From NCBI GenBank assembly GCA_029569255.1, contig JAKQUO010000019.1:211175-275174 (forward strand): a DNA stretch of 64,000 bases. The letters run 5' to 3'. Shown here in pieces: positions 25,058 through 34,650 of this stretch. The notes beneath the pieces were generated by a model that worked only from the letters and a program-made list of their open reading frames with translations, ran no database searches and was not told the origin of the DNA. The number at the start of each line of letters is the position of its first letter. Within the stretch, counting starts at the first letter, position 1. The DNA comes from Acidobacteriota bacterium. Lineage in GTDB: Bacteria; Acidobacteriota; Aminicenantia; Aminicenantales; Saccharicenantaceae. The position numbers were made by a program, and so were the translations under genes.

Positions 25058-27658
25058 ATGAGCGGCACCGCATCGAACGGGGTCGTCGTCCGCGAGCTCG
25101 AGAGGCTCTTCCGCGGCGCGTCCCTCTTCCGGCCCCTTCGGGCCCGCCGCCACGAGCGGATGGCCATCCTGGGCTACGAGGTCCGGGGCGTCTGGCCGGA
25201 CCGGCCGGGCCGGGTCAAGCTCTCCGTCGAGAAGCATGTCGGCGGCGGCTACGCCGGGCAGGTCTACAAGGTCCGGGTCCTCGAGATCGAGGCCCCCGAA
25301 GGGCCCATCGAAGGTCTCGAGCGGGACGGGGTCTACGCCCTGAAGGTCCTGGTGCCCGCCTCCGGGTTCGGCCGCCTCGTCCGCAACGCCCTCTACGGCC
25401 TCGGCTTCCAGGCCCCCTTCGCCCCCCAGGTCAACCCCGACGCGGCCCGGGCCGGGGCCCTGTGGCAGAAGTTCATCCGCCGGGCGGCCCGGGAGCGGCT
25501 GGGCACGGAGCGGGCCGTGGTCGACGTCCTGGCGACGCTCGTGGATCCCGTCCTCGGCAGCTGCGGCGAGCTCAGCGAGTGGGTGGACGGCCGGCTCTGG
25601 CGCTACGAGGTCGACGACGGCCTCTTCGCCCGGCTCGGCTGGAAGCCCGGCCGGCCCGACGCGGGCCTCGGCTCGCCGGAGTACCGGGCCAAGCGGACGT
25701 TCATGCGCGGCCTCGTCGGGATGATGCGGGACCTGGGCGCCGAGGAGCTGGCCCGCCAGTACGAGTGGTGGACCCTCAAGAGCCAGCCGAACGCCCTCAA
25801 GCGCCTGGAGGCGGAGGACGACCCCGGGCGAGGCCTCGTCGCCGTGGATTTCCGGGCCGGCATGGCCCTCCTGCCCTTCCTCCCGCAGTGCCCGGCCGAC
25901 TTCAAGCTGATCGCCAAAGGCATCGCGCGGGGCAGCCTGGTCCAATTCGACCGGGGCGACACCCGCAAGCTCGAGGCCTACGTCGCCGCCCGGCCGGGCC
26001 TTTTCGGCGACATGGCCGGAGCGATCGAGGAGCTGAAGCGGACGGACCGGGCCTACCGGGACTCCCAGCCGGACGTCGCCCACCATCACTTCAGGCTCGT
26101 CACCAGGCCGCGCCTCTGGACCGCCATCCACGCCGCCTGGGTCCGGGGCTGGGAGATCCGGAACATGGCCGACGCCGGGGCGGCCGCCGGCCTGCGCCGG
26201 AACCGCTTCGCGGCGGCCCTTTTCGTCCTGCTCGGCCTCCTGCCGCTGCTCACGCCGGTCCTCTTGCTCGCCCGCTTCCCGGGCCGGTCGGCCGGCCTCT
26301 GGCTCCTGTGGCTCCTGCCGCTCTTCGGCCCGTTCGCCCGCAGGCTCTGGGGCCGCCGGGACCTCCGCCGCCACTACGCCGCCGTACTCACGAAAGCCGG
26401 CTACCTCGGCCGGGCCTTCCGCGGCCACGTGGCCGAGGCCCTCGTCGGCTGGTACCGGGCCGGGCGGGTCGGCGAGCGGCGGGCCCTGGCCATCGCCGGG
26501 AAGCCGGGGCGCTATCTCCTCCACCGGCCGCTGGCCTTCCTGCCGCCGGGCGTCCATCGCTTCCTGACGGACAAGGCCTATTTCAAGGAGCGGCTGCGGG
26601 CCATGTTCGTGCGGCCGTTCCAGCTCTACTTCAAGCCGGCCGTCCGCGAGAAATGGCTCCGCGACATGGTCGAGGAAGGCCGCAGGAACCGGATGCTCAG
26701 CGACGCCGACGCGGCCCGCATCCTGGCCCAGATCGACGAGCCCTACATCCAGAAATACCTGAAGAGCCTGGCCGTGCACCTGGCCACGCTGTTCGTCTCC
26801 GAAACGACCTTCTTCACCATCGCGGTCATCTATGTCCTGGGACACCCCGAATTCGGCTGGGCCGAGGCCACGGCCCGGGCCGCGCTCATGATCGGCGCGT
26901 TCAACCTGCTGCCGGTCTCCCCCGGCTCGCTCGTCCGCGGCTTCTATTCCCTCGGCGTCTGCATCAAGGACCGGAACTTCCGGGACCACAAGCTGGCCCT
27001 GCCGGTCGGCTTCTTCAAGATCATCGGCTACTTGGCCTATCCGCTGCAGATGGCCTACCGCTTCCCCGAGCTGGCCCGGTTCATGGCCGGCCACTGGGCC
27101 ACCGAGGCCGTCCACGTCGTCCCGGTCTTCGGCGAGCGCGGCGCCTGGCTCGAGCACGCCGTCTTCGACGCCTTCTACAACTACCCCCTGAGCCTCGGCG
27201 TCAGGGTCCGGAGGCGGGACGAGCTGGCGGCCGCGGCCGAGCCCCGCCGGTGGGGCGTCCCGACGGCGGGGCTCGCCGGCGCGGCCTTCGTGACGCTCGT
27301 CGACTTCCTTTTCGTCCGCTCGGCCGGCCGCGTCCCCGTCCTCGAGGACGTCTGGTGGGCCGTTTTCCTGGCCCCGATCGGGGCGGGCTTTCTCGGCTCG
27401 CTCTGGTCGCGCCGGGAAAGGATGGGGAAGCGGGTCGCGGCCGGGATCGCGGCCGGCGCCCTGGTCGGGTTGAGCTACGGCCTGATCAACGCCTTTCTGA
27501 CGCCCCTTTTCCCCGGCCTGGCCGCGGCCGGGGAGGCGGCGGCGAACGGCTCGTCGGCCCTGGCCATCCTCTGGAAGACCTTCATCTTCGGCCTCCTCGC
27601 CATCCCCGGCGCCGTCGTCGCCGAAACGCGGCCGCCGGGGGCGTCGGGCCGCCGCTGA
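25058..27658 (+). CDS. Kinase-like domain fused to a polytopic membrane domain
   Basis: 866 residues, not recognised as a named family. The N-terminal 300 residues look like an atypical kinase: Gly-rich loop GGGYAGQVYKV (62-72), YALKVL with a candidate Lys at 96, a catalytic-loop-like TLKSQPNALKR (239-249) and a DFG-like VDFRAGM (263-269). The catalytic Asp is replaced by Thr in the loop, so it may be a pseudokinase or use other chemistry. From about 400 there are around nine hydrophobic segments, split by a soluble helical part (about 450-590). ATG 25058 follows a weak AAGAAAG. It sits between the M16 pair and a secreted amidase, all on one strand. Function unknown. Confidence 0.6.
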   Translation: MSGTASNGVVVRELERLFRGASLFRPLRARRHERMAILGYEVRGVWPDRPGRVKLSVEKHVGGGYAGQVYKVRVLEIEAPEGPIEGLERDGVYALKVLVPASGFGRLVRNALYGLGFQAPFAPQVNPDAARAGALWQKFIRRAARERLGTERAVVDVLATLVDPVLGSCGELSEWVDGRLWRYEVDDGLFARLGWKPGRPDAGLGSPEYRAKRTFMRGLVGMMRDLGAEELARQYEWWTLKSQPNALKRLEAEDDPGRGLVAVDFRAGMALLPFLPQCPADFKLIAKGIARGSLVQFDRGDTRKLEAYVAARPGLFGDMAGAIEELKRTDRAYRDSQPDVAHHHFRLVTRPRLWTAIHAAWVRGWEIRNMADAGAAAGLRRNRFAAALFVLLGLLPLLTPVLLLARFPGRSAGLWLLWLLPLFGPFARRLWGRRDLRRHYAAVLTKAGYLGRAFRGHVAEALVGWYRAGRVGERRALAIAGKPGRYLLHRPLAFLPPGVHRFLTDKAYFKERLRAMFVRPFQLYFKPAVREKWLRDMVEEGRRNRMLSDADAARILAQIDEPYIQKYLKSLAVHLATLFVSETTFFTIAVIYVLGHPEFGWAEATARAALMIGAFNLLPVSPGSLVRGFYSLGVCIKDRNFRDHKLALPVGFFKIIGYLAYPLQMAYRFPELARFMAGHWATEAVHVVPVFGERGAWLEHAVFDAFYNYPLSLGVRVRRRDELAAAAEPRRWGVPTAGLAGAAFVTLVDFLFVRSAGRVPVLEDVWWAVFLAPIGAGFLGSLWSRRERMGKRVAAGIAAGALVGLSYGLINAFLTPLFPGLAAAGEAAANGSSALAILWKTFIFGLLAIPGAVVAETRPPGASGRR

Positions 27659-27737
27659 CCGGCGCCCGGCCCCGCGCGGCGCGAAGGTCCCGGCCGGATG
27701 ATGCCGCGGGGCCGTTCCATCGCACCCTCTTGTCCGT

Positions 27738-27743
27738 TATAAT
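27738..27743 (+). promoter_or_regulatory. -10 element before the amidase gene
   Basis: A perfect TATAAT with no good -35 at the usual distance. Its position argues that ATG 27742, inside the -10, is not the start, and supports TTG 27796. Confidence 0.45.
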
Positions 27744-27795
27744 GTCGGCGGAGCCTTTCGCAGAGAAGAACCGGAGGCTCGGAGAGGAGGGCCCT

Positions 27796-28905
27796 TTGAA
27801 CCGCTTGAAAACGATGCTCGCGGCCGTTCCGTTCCTTGTCCTGGGACTGGCCCGGCCGGGGTTTTCCGAAGAGGTCGTGAAGTATCACCCCAAGCCCGCC
27901 GACCTGAAGTACACCTACGGCCAGCACAAGCCGGTGATGACGATCAGGCCGGGGACGCTCATCGTCTCCTCGACGGAGGACTGCTTCGACGGGAAGGTCA
28001 AGAAGCCCGGCGACAAGCCCTCGGAAACGGTGGGCCTCTGGCATGACAACCCCCTGACCGGTCCGTTCCATATCCAAGGCGCGGAGAGGGGGGACGTCCT
28101 GGCGGTCCATATCAGGAAGATCGAGCCGGCCCGTCCCCACGGCATCAGCAGCTACACGCCGGGGTTCGGGGCCATCACCGGCACGGAATACACCGCCGTC
28201 CTCGAGGCCCCCCTGCCCGAGCTCGTCTGGTGGTACGACGTCGACCGGGACAAGGGCACGGTCCGCTTCCGGGCCCTCAAAGGGGGCGCGGCCGTCGACA
28301 TCCCCATGAGGCCGATGATCGGGTGCCTCGGCGTCGCGCCGGCCAGGAACGAATGGCGCTGGAGCGTCACCCCCGAGGCCTACGGCGGCAACATGGACTG
28401 CCCGGAGGTCAGGGCCGGGAACACGGTCTATCTGCCCGTCAACGTCCCGGGGGCGCTGCTCTATTTCGGGGACGCGCACCTCGTCCAGGGGGACGGGGAG
28501 ATCGTCGGCTACGGCGTCGAAGCCGCGGTCAACGTGGAGCTGAAGGTCGACCTCATCAAGGGAAAGCCGATCGCCTGGCCCCGGATCGAAAGCGACGACT
28601 GCCTCATGACCACGGGGATGTGCCGCCCGCTGGAAGACGCGTTCAGGATCGCGGCCAAGGAGATGGTGACGTGGATCGCCGAGGATTGCGGCCTGGACGC
28701 GATGGACGCCTATCAGCTCGCGTCCCAGGTCATGAAGGCCGAGGTCTCGCAGATGGTCGACCCGAACTACACCATCCTGGTCAAATTCCCCAAGAAGTAT
28801 CTGCCGTCGAAGAAGCCCGTCTTCGGCGGGACGCACGACAGGCTGGCGCGCCCCGGGGAGGCCCGGTCGGCCCCCCCTCCGGGAAGCGGCCGCGGCCCCG
28901 TGTGA
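27796..28905 (+). CDS. Secreted acetamidase/formamidase family protein
   Basis: 369 residues from TTG 27796, chosen because AGGAGG ends six bases before it and the upstream in-frame ATG 27742 lies within a -10 box. The N terminus is a signal peptide (MLAAVPFLVLGLARPGFS). The rest matches FmdA/AmdA: GDVLAVHIRKIEP, the conserved region of MIGCLGVAP, GNMDCPEV, NVPGALLYFGDAHLVQGDGE and a Cys-containing DDCLMTTG. The family hydrolyses formamide or short amides to ammonia. A periplasmic form is less usual. It precedes nikR by 43 bases. Confidence 0.87.
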   Translation: MNRLKTMLAAVPFLVLGLARPGFSEEVVKYHPKPADLKYTYGQHKPVMTIRPGTLIVSSTEDCFDGKVKKPGDKPSETVGLWHDNPLTGPFHIQGAERGDVLAVHIRKIEPARPHGISSYTPGFGAITGTEYTAVLEAPLPELVWWYDVDRDKGTVRFRALKGGAAVDIPMRPMIGCLGVAPARNEWRWSVTPEAYGGNMDCPEVRAGNTVYLPVNVPGALLYFGDAHLVQGDGEIVGYGVEAAVNVELKVDLIKGKPIAWPRIESDDCLMTTGMCRPLEDAFRIAAKEMVTWIAEDCGLDAMDAYQLASQVMKAEVSQMVDPNYTILVKFPKKYLPSKKPVFGGTHDRLARPGEARSAPPPGSGRGPV

Positions 28906-28924
28906 CCGGGGGGCCGCCCGGTCA
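28903..28924 (+). terminator. Hairpin at the amidase stop codon
   Basis: TGACCGGG and CCCGGTCA form a perfect eight-base-pair stem with a six-base loop; the left arm begins with the TGA stop. No T tract. It separates the amidase gene from nikR. Confidence 0.5.
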
Positions 28925-28948
28925 TGGGACGAAGGGAGGCTTGAGCAC

Positions 28949-29368
28949 ATGAGCCGTCTCGTCCGTTTCGGGATCTCCCTCGGGGAGGACCTGCTGGCCA
29001 GGTTCGACAGGCTCGTCGTGGCCGGGCGCGGCTACGCCAGCCGATCGGAGGCCTTCCGCGACCTCATCCGCGCCTCGCTCGTGGAGGAGGAATGGCGGGG
29101 GGGCGGCGAGGTCGCCGGCGCCATCACGCTCGTCTACGACCATCACAGGAAGGACCTCGTCAGCCGCCTCACCGACCTCCAGCACGACGCCCACGGCCTG
29201 ATCGTCTCCACGCAGCACATCCATCTCGACCACGACCACTGCCTGGAGATCATCGCCGTCCGCGGCCGGGCCGTCGGGGTCCGCCGCCTGGCCGACGCCC
29301 TCCGCTCCGTCAAGGGCGTCCTCCAGGGGTCGGTCAACATGGCCAGCACGGGGAAAAGGCTCGCCTGA
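28949..29368 (+). CDS. nikR: Nickel-responsive regulator NikR
   Basis: 139 residues: an N-terminal ribbon-helix-helix (VRFGISLGEDLLARFDRLV, then SRSEAFRDLIRASLV) and a C-terminal ACT-like domain with the square-planar nickel ligands H79, H90, H92 and C98 in QHIHLDHDHCLE, the same pattern as E. coli NikR with an offset of three. It represses nickel uptake when nickel is plentiful. It lies just upstream of nikKMLQO, which has its own promoter and a candidate operator at 29421-29448. Confidence 0.96.
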   Translation: MSRLVRFGISLGEDLLARFDRLVVAGRGYASRSEAFRDLIRASLVEEEWRGGGEVAGAITLVYDHHRKDLVSRLTDLQHDAHGLIVSTQHIHLDHDHCLEIIAVRGRAVGVRRLADALRSVKGVLQGSVNMASTGKRLA

Positions 29369-29387
29369 AGCCCGCGCCGTCCCGCCC

Positions 29388-29416
29388 TTGACTTCGCGCC
29401 GGGACGCCCTTAGAAT
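29388..29416 (+). promoter_or_regulatory. nikKMLQO promoter
   Basis: TTGACT (29388-29393), 17 bases, TAGAAT (29411-29416). Transcription would start near 29423, within the candidate NikR operator. Confidence 0.8.
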
Positions 29417-29420
29417 AGCG

Positions 29421-29448
29421 GTGTTACGTAAGTTAGAAATCGTGCTAC
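29421..29448 (+). promoter_or_regulatory. Candidate NikR operator
   Basis: GTGTTAC (29421-29427), 14 bases, GTGCTAC (29442-29448). The left half equals the GTGTTAC half-site I recall for NikR outside the enterobacteria; the right half is a direct, not inverted, copy with one change, two helical turns away. It overlaps the predicted transcription start, the right place for repression. The internal TTACGTAA is also palindromic. Confidence 0.5.
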
Positions 29449-29462
29449 TATCGGAGGTGGCG

Positions 29463-30221
29463 ATGAAGATTCGGACGGCCGCGTTCATTTTCCGGCGCCT
29501 CATCCCGGGAGTGGTCCTCGGGGGAGCCGTGACGCTGTTCGCCCACTACACCTGGCTGTCGCCCGCGCCGTCGCCGGCCCGGGTCGGCGAGACCGTGACG
29601 GTCCTGCTGTCCAGCGGCCATGCCTTCCCGGAGAGCGAGGAGCCCGTCCGGGGCGTGGAGCTCCGGATGACCCTGGCCGGCCCTTCGGGGGCCTCCCGGG
29701 CCCTCACCCCGAAGGACCAGGGCCGCGGGCCCGAAGCGGCCTTCAAGGTCGAGGCCGAAGGCGTCTACAGGGTGGCCGGCGAATACGACCGCGGCGTCAT
29801 CAGCCGGACGCCGGAGGGCTGGAAGCCGGGCGGCCGGGCCGAGCACCCCGGCGCGGCCAGCGTGATAAAAGCCTACAATTCGTTCCTCTGCGCGGTCCGG
29901 ACCCCCGCCGCGGCCCTCGGGTCCCCCGAGCCCTTGGGGCTCCTTTTCGAGGTCTCCTGGAAGGTCGAAGGCCGCAAGCTCGTCGCCCTGGCGACGGCCC
30001 AGGGCAAACCGGCCGAGGGCGTCGAGATCTCCGCCATCCTCGGCTCCGGGGAGGCGAAGCCCGCGGGCCGGACCGGCCGGACAGGCCGGGCCGAGATCGA
30101 GGTCCCCGAGTCCTTCAAGGGCTCGATCCTCCTCACCGGGTCGCTTTCCAAGCCCATGCCCGCCGGTTCCGCCTACGACGAGGAACGGTTGAGCTCGTCC
30201 TGTCTCCTGGCCTGGGATTGA
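29463..30221 (+). CDS. nikK: NikK-type periplasmic protein (DUF4198)
   Basis: 252 residues from ATG 29463 with SD GGAGGTGG. An N-terminal hydrophobic anchor (about 14-27) is followed by the DUF4198 pattern AHYTWLSPAP, GETVTVLLSSGHAFPESEEP, LTPKDQG and a second beta domain near 160-235. Such proteins are the extracytoplasmic K component of NikKMLQO transporters and are thought to bind nickel or aid the M component. First gene after the NikR-controlled promoter, six bases before nikM. Confidence 0.85.
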   Translation: MKIRTAAFIFRRLIPGVVLGGAVTLFAHYTWLSPAPSPARVGETVTVLLSSGHAFPESEEPVRGVELRMTLAGPSGASRALTPKDQGRGPEAAFKVEAEGVYRVAGEYDRGVISRTPEGWKPGGRAEHPGAASVIKAYNSFLCAVRTPAAALGSPEPLGLLFEVSWKVEGRKLVALATAQGKPAEGVEISAILGSGEAKPAGRTGRTGRAEIEVPESFKGSILLTGSLSKPMPAGSAYDEERLSSSCLLAWD

Positions 30222-30227
30222 TCGCCC

Positions 30228-30812
30228 ATGCACATCGCGGACGGCATCCTTCCGGTCGGGGCGGCCGCGGCCGCGGACGCCCTGGCCCTCGGGACCGTGT
30301 CCGTCCTCAGCCGGAAGATCAAGGCCGCCGAGATCCCCGAAACGGGGCTGATGGCCTCCGCGCTGTTCCTGGCCTCCCTGCTCCATTTCCCCGTCGCCGG
30401 GACATCGGTCCACTTGGGCCTTTACGGCCTGGCCGGCGTCCTGCTCGGCCCGAGGTCCGTTCCCGCGGTCTTCGTCGCCCTGCTGTTCCAGTCCCTCCTG
30501 TTCCAGCACGGCGGCCTGGTCGCCCTAGGCGTGAACACGGTCAACATGGGCCTCGGGGCCTTGGCCGCCTGGCTTCTCTGGCGGGCCCCCGGCCGGGCGG
30601 GAGCGCCGCGGGCGTTCGCCGCGGGCTTCGCGGGGATCCTCGTCCCCGCCGCCCTGATGATCCTCGAATTCAGGCTCATCGGGTACGGCCGGAGGATCCT
30701 CTTCCTGGCGCTCGTGTACGTCGCGGTCGCGGCCCTGGAGGGCGTCCTGACGGCCGCGGCCGTGGCCTTCCTGCGGAAGACCGAGCCCTCGCTCCTGGAG
30801 ACGAGGCCGTGA
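30228..30812 (+). CDS. nikM: Nickel ECF transporter substrate-binding membrane protein NikM
   Basis: 194 residues of the CbiM/NikM family. It begins MHIADGILPV: the free N-terminal amine, His2 and a later His (H62 in TSVHLGL) form the metal site in known structures. About six hydrophobic segments follow (PRSVPAVFVALLFQSLLFQH; GLGALAAWLLW; AGFAGILVPAALMIL; FLALVYVAVAALEG). It is the S component that recognises nickel; nickel rather than cobalt is inferred from nikR and the KMLQO gene set. The stop overlaps the GTG of nikL. Confidence 0.93.
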   Translation: MHIADGILPVGAAAAADALALGTVSVLSRKIKAAEIPETGLMASALFLASLLHFPVAGTSVHLGLYGLAGVLLGPRSVPAVFVALLFQSLLFQHGGLVALGVNTVNMGLGALAAWLLWRAPGRAGAPRAFAAGFAGILVPAALMILEFRLIGYGRRILFLALVYVAVAALEGVLTAAAVAFLRKTEPSLLETRP

Positions 30813-31309
30813 AGCGCGCCCTCGCCGTCGCCGCGGCCCTCGCCGCCGTACCGGCGCTCTGCGCCGGCCGCCTCGCCGGGCACGGCCTCGAGGTCCAGGC
30901 CCGCCTCCATCCCCCGGCGGTCGTCCTCCGGGCGGTCTACTCCGGGGGCGACACGGCCGCCTTCGCGGCGGTCCAGGTCCTGGCGCCCGGGACGCCGCCG
31001 GTCGTCTACCAGAGCGGCCACGCCGACGCCTCCGGCCGGTTCGCCTTCGTCCCGGACCGCGAGGGAGAGTGGCAGGCCATCGTCGACGACGAGCTCGGCC
31101 ACCGGGAGAAATGCCGCATCACCGTCGACCGCGCCTTCCTGGAAGCCGGCCCGGCCCCTTCGAAGGGGCGAGCGGCGGGGAACGCGGCTTCCGGCCCCGC
31201 CGCGGCCCGCCTCCCGCTCTGGCTGAGGGCCGCCGTCGGCGTAGCGCTCATCCTCGGCGCGACAGGCGTCCTCTACGGATTGAGGGCCCGCCGCCGGCCG
31301 GGCGGGTGA
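30809..31309 (+). CDS. nikL: NikL component
   Basis: 166 residues from GTG 30809, overlapping the nikM stop. Signal peptide (about 1-20), then a small beta-sandwich of the same style as the second half of NikK (FAAVQVLAPG, QSGHADASGRFAFVPDREGEWQ, IVDDELGH), a spacer and one C-terminal TM segment (about 138-158). The combination of signal, sandwich and TM and the position between M and Q define NikL in NikKMLQO systems, where it takes the place of CbiN. Confidence 0.8.
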   Translation: MKRALAVAAALAAVPALCAGRLAGHGLEVQARLHPPAVVLRAVYSGGDTAAFAAVQVLAPGTPPVVYQSGHADASGRFAFVPDREGEWQAIVDDELGHREKCRITVDRAFLEAGPAPSKGRAAGNAASGPAAARLPLWLRAAVGVALILGATGVLYGLRARRRPGG

Positions 31310-31318
31310 GGTCCCGGG

Positions 31319-32068
31319 ATGGCTGACTGGCCCGACGCTCCCGGCCGGGAGATCGAGGCTCCGGCCGGCCGGCTCGATCCGCGCGTCAAGATCGCGGCCG
31401 CGACGGCTCTCCTGGCCCTCATCGTTTCCGGGCCGGGGACGGCGTGGCGGGCGGCGGCGCTCGACCTGGCCCTGGCCGCCGTCCTCTTCGCGGCGAGCCG
31501 CGTCCCCGTCCGGGAGGCCCTCCGGCGGGCGGCCTGGGCGTCCCCGTTCATCCTGGCCGCGGCCGCCCTGTATCCGCTGTCCCAGTCCGGCGCCGCCGCC
31601 GAAGGAGGGCTTTTGGCTCCCGGCCCCTGGCTCCGGGCCCTGACGATCGCCCTCAAGGCCTACGCCTCCGTCCTGGTCCTGAGCCTTCTCGTCCTGACCG
31701 ACCGGCTGGACCGGCTCCTGGGCGCGCTTCGCTCGCTGGGCTTCCCCGCGGCGCTCTGCTCGATCATGGCCCTGGCCGGCCGCTTCGTCAATGTCCTGGG
31801 CGGCGAGGCCGCCCGGATGAGGCGGGCCCGCGAGAGCCGGACGCCGGGCCGCCCGCGCGGGTCGCGGTTCGAGGCGGCCGGGCAGGCGGCGGCCGGGCTG
31901 GTCCTCCGGGCCCGGAAGCGCGCCCGGGCCGTCCAGGCGGCCATGGCGGCCCGCGGCTTCGACGGGTCCTGGCCCGGCCTCGAGCCCGCCGCGCTCCGGC
32001 CGCGCGAACTCCTCGCCGGCCTCGCTCTGGTCCTCCCCTTCGCCGCGGCCCGGGTGTTCCTCCCATGA
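31319..32068 (+). CDS. nikQ: ECF transporter transmembrane protein NikQ
   Basis: 249 residues, CbiQ/EcfT family. Several TM segments between residues 20 and 150 (KIAAATALLALIV; AAALDLALAAVLF; SPFILAAAALYPL; ALKAYASVLVLSLLVL), then the cytoplasmic coupling helices with ARG-type signatures (RMRRARESRTPG; MAARGFDG). The T component couples ATP hydrolysis to NikM. ATG 31319 lies ten bases after nikL; the stop overlaps nikO as ATGA. Confidence 0.88.
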   Translation: MADWPDAPGREIEAPAGRLDPRVKIAAATALLALIVSGPGTAWRAAALDLALAAVLFAASRVPVREALRRAAWASPFILAAAALYPLSQSGAAAEGGLLAPGPWLRALTIALKAYASVLVLSLLVLTDRLDRLLGALRSLGFPAALCSIMALAGRFVNVLGGEAARMRRARESRTPGRPRGSRFEAAGQAAAGLVLRARKRARAVQAAMAARGFDGSWPGLEPAALRPRELLAGLALVLPFAAARVFLP

Positions 32069-32838
32069 GCGGGACCTCGAGGGGGGCCGCCGTCGGGATC
32101 GAAGACCTCGTCTTCGGCTACGAGAAGGACCGTCCGATCCTGCGCGGCCTGTCCCTCGAGATCGAGGCCGGCGAACGGTTCGGGATCCTGGGCCCCTCGG
32201 GGGCCGGCAAATCGACGCTTCTCCTGCACCTGAACGGGCTCCTGCGGGGCGAGGGCCGGGTCCGCATCGGCGACGAGCCCGTCGGCCCCGCCACGCTGGC
32301 CTCCGTCCGCAGGCGGGTCGGGCTCGTCTTCGAGGACCCCGACGACCAGCTCTTCACGCCGACGATCGGGGAGGACGTGGCGTTCGGGCCGCTCAACCTC
32401 GGGCTCGGCCGTGAGGAGGCGGGCCGGCGCGTCCGCGACGTTCTCGAACGGGTCGGCCTGGCCGGGTTCGAGCGGCGGAACCCGCATCGGCTGTCGCTCG
32501 GCGAGCGCAAGCGGGCCGCCCTGGCCACGGTCCTTTCGATGGCGCCCGAGGTCGTGGCCTTCGACGAGCCGTTCTCGAACCTCCACCCGGCCCTCGTCGA
32601 GCGCCTGATGGGCCTCATCGCCGGGCTCGACGCGACCGTCATCCTGGTCTCGCAGCAGATCCTCCCGGCCCTGGCCGTGTGCGACCGCATCGCCGTCCTC
32701 CTCGACGGCCGCATCGCCCGGACGGGAACGCCGGCCGAGATCGCGGCCGACAGGGCCCTCCTGAGCGCGGCCGGCCTGGACATCAGGAGCACGCTCGAGG
32801 CGGCCCGGAGAAGGGGCGTCGATCTCGGCCCGGAGTGA
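32065..32838 (+). CDS. nikO: ECF transporter ATPase NikO
   Basis: 257 residues of the CbiO/EcfA type. Walker A GPSGAGKST, Q-loop region VFEDPDDQLFTPTIGEDVAFG (the EDPDDQLF signature is typical of CbiO), the signature LSLGERKR and a Walker B that reads EVVAFDEPFSNLHP. ATG 32065 is coupled to nikQ; the longer upstream frame is a shadow of nikQ. It ends 29 bases before convergent aspS. Confidence 0.93.
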   Translation: MSGTSRGAAVGIEDLVFGYEKDRPILRGLSLEIEAGERFGILGPSGAGKSTLLLHLNGLLRGEGRVRIGDEPVGPATLASVRRRVGLVFEDPDDQLFTPTIGEDVAFGPLNLGLGREEAGRRVRDVLERVGLAGFERRNPHRLSLGERKRAALATVLSMAPEVVAFDEPFSNLHPALVERLMGLIAGLDATVILVSQQILPALAVCDRIAVLLDGRIARTGTPAEIAADRALLSAAGLDIRSTLEAARRRGVDLGPE

Positions 32839-32867
32839 CGGGAGCGGGCGCTTCCGGCCCGGGGGCC

Positions 32868-34634
<1,767 letters not shown>

Positions 34635-34650
34635 GGGCCTCCCCGAACGG

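Noticed and set aside
27742-27795. ATG 27742 as start of the amidase gene
   Set aside because: It lies inside the TATAAT box and gives a charged leader before the signal peptide; TTG 27796 has the SD.
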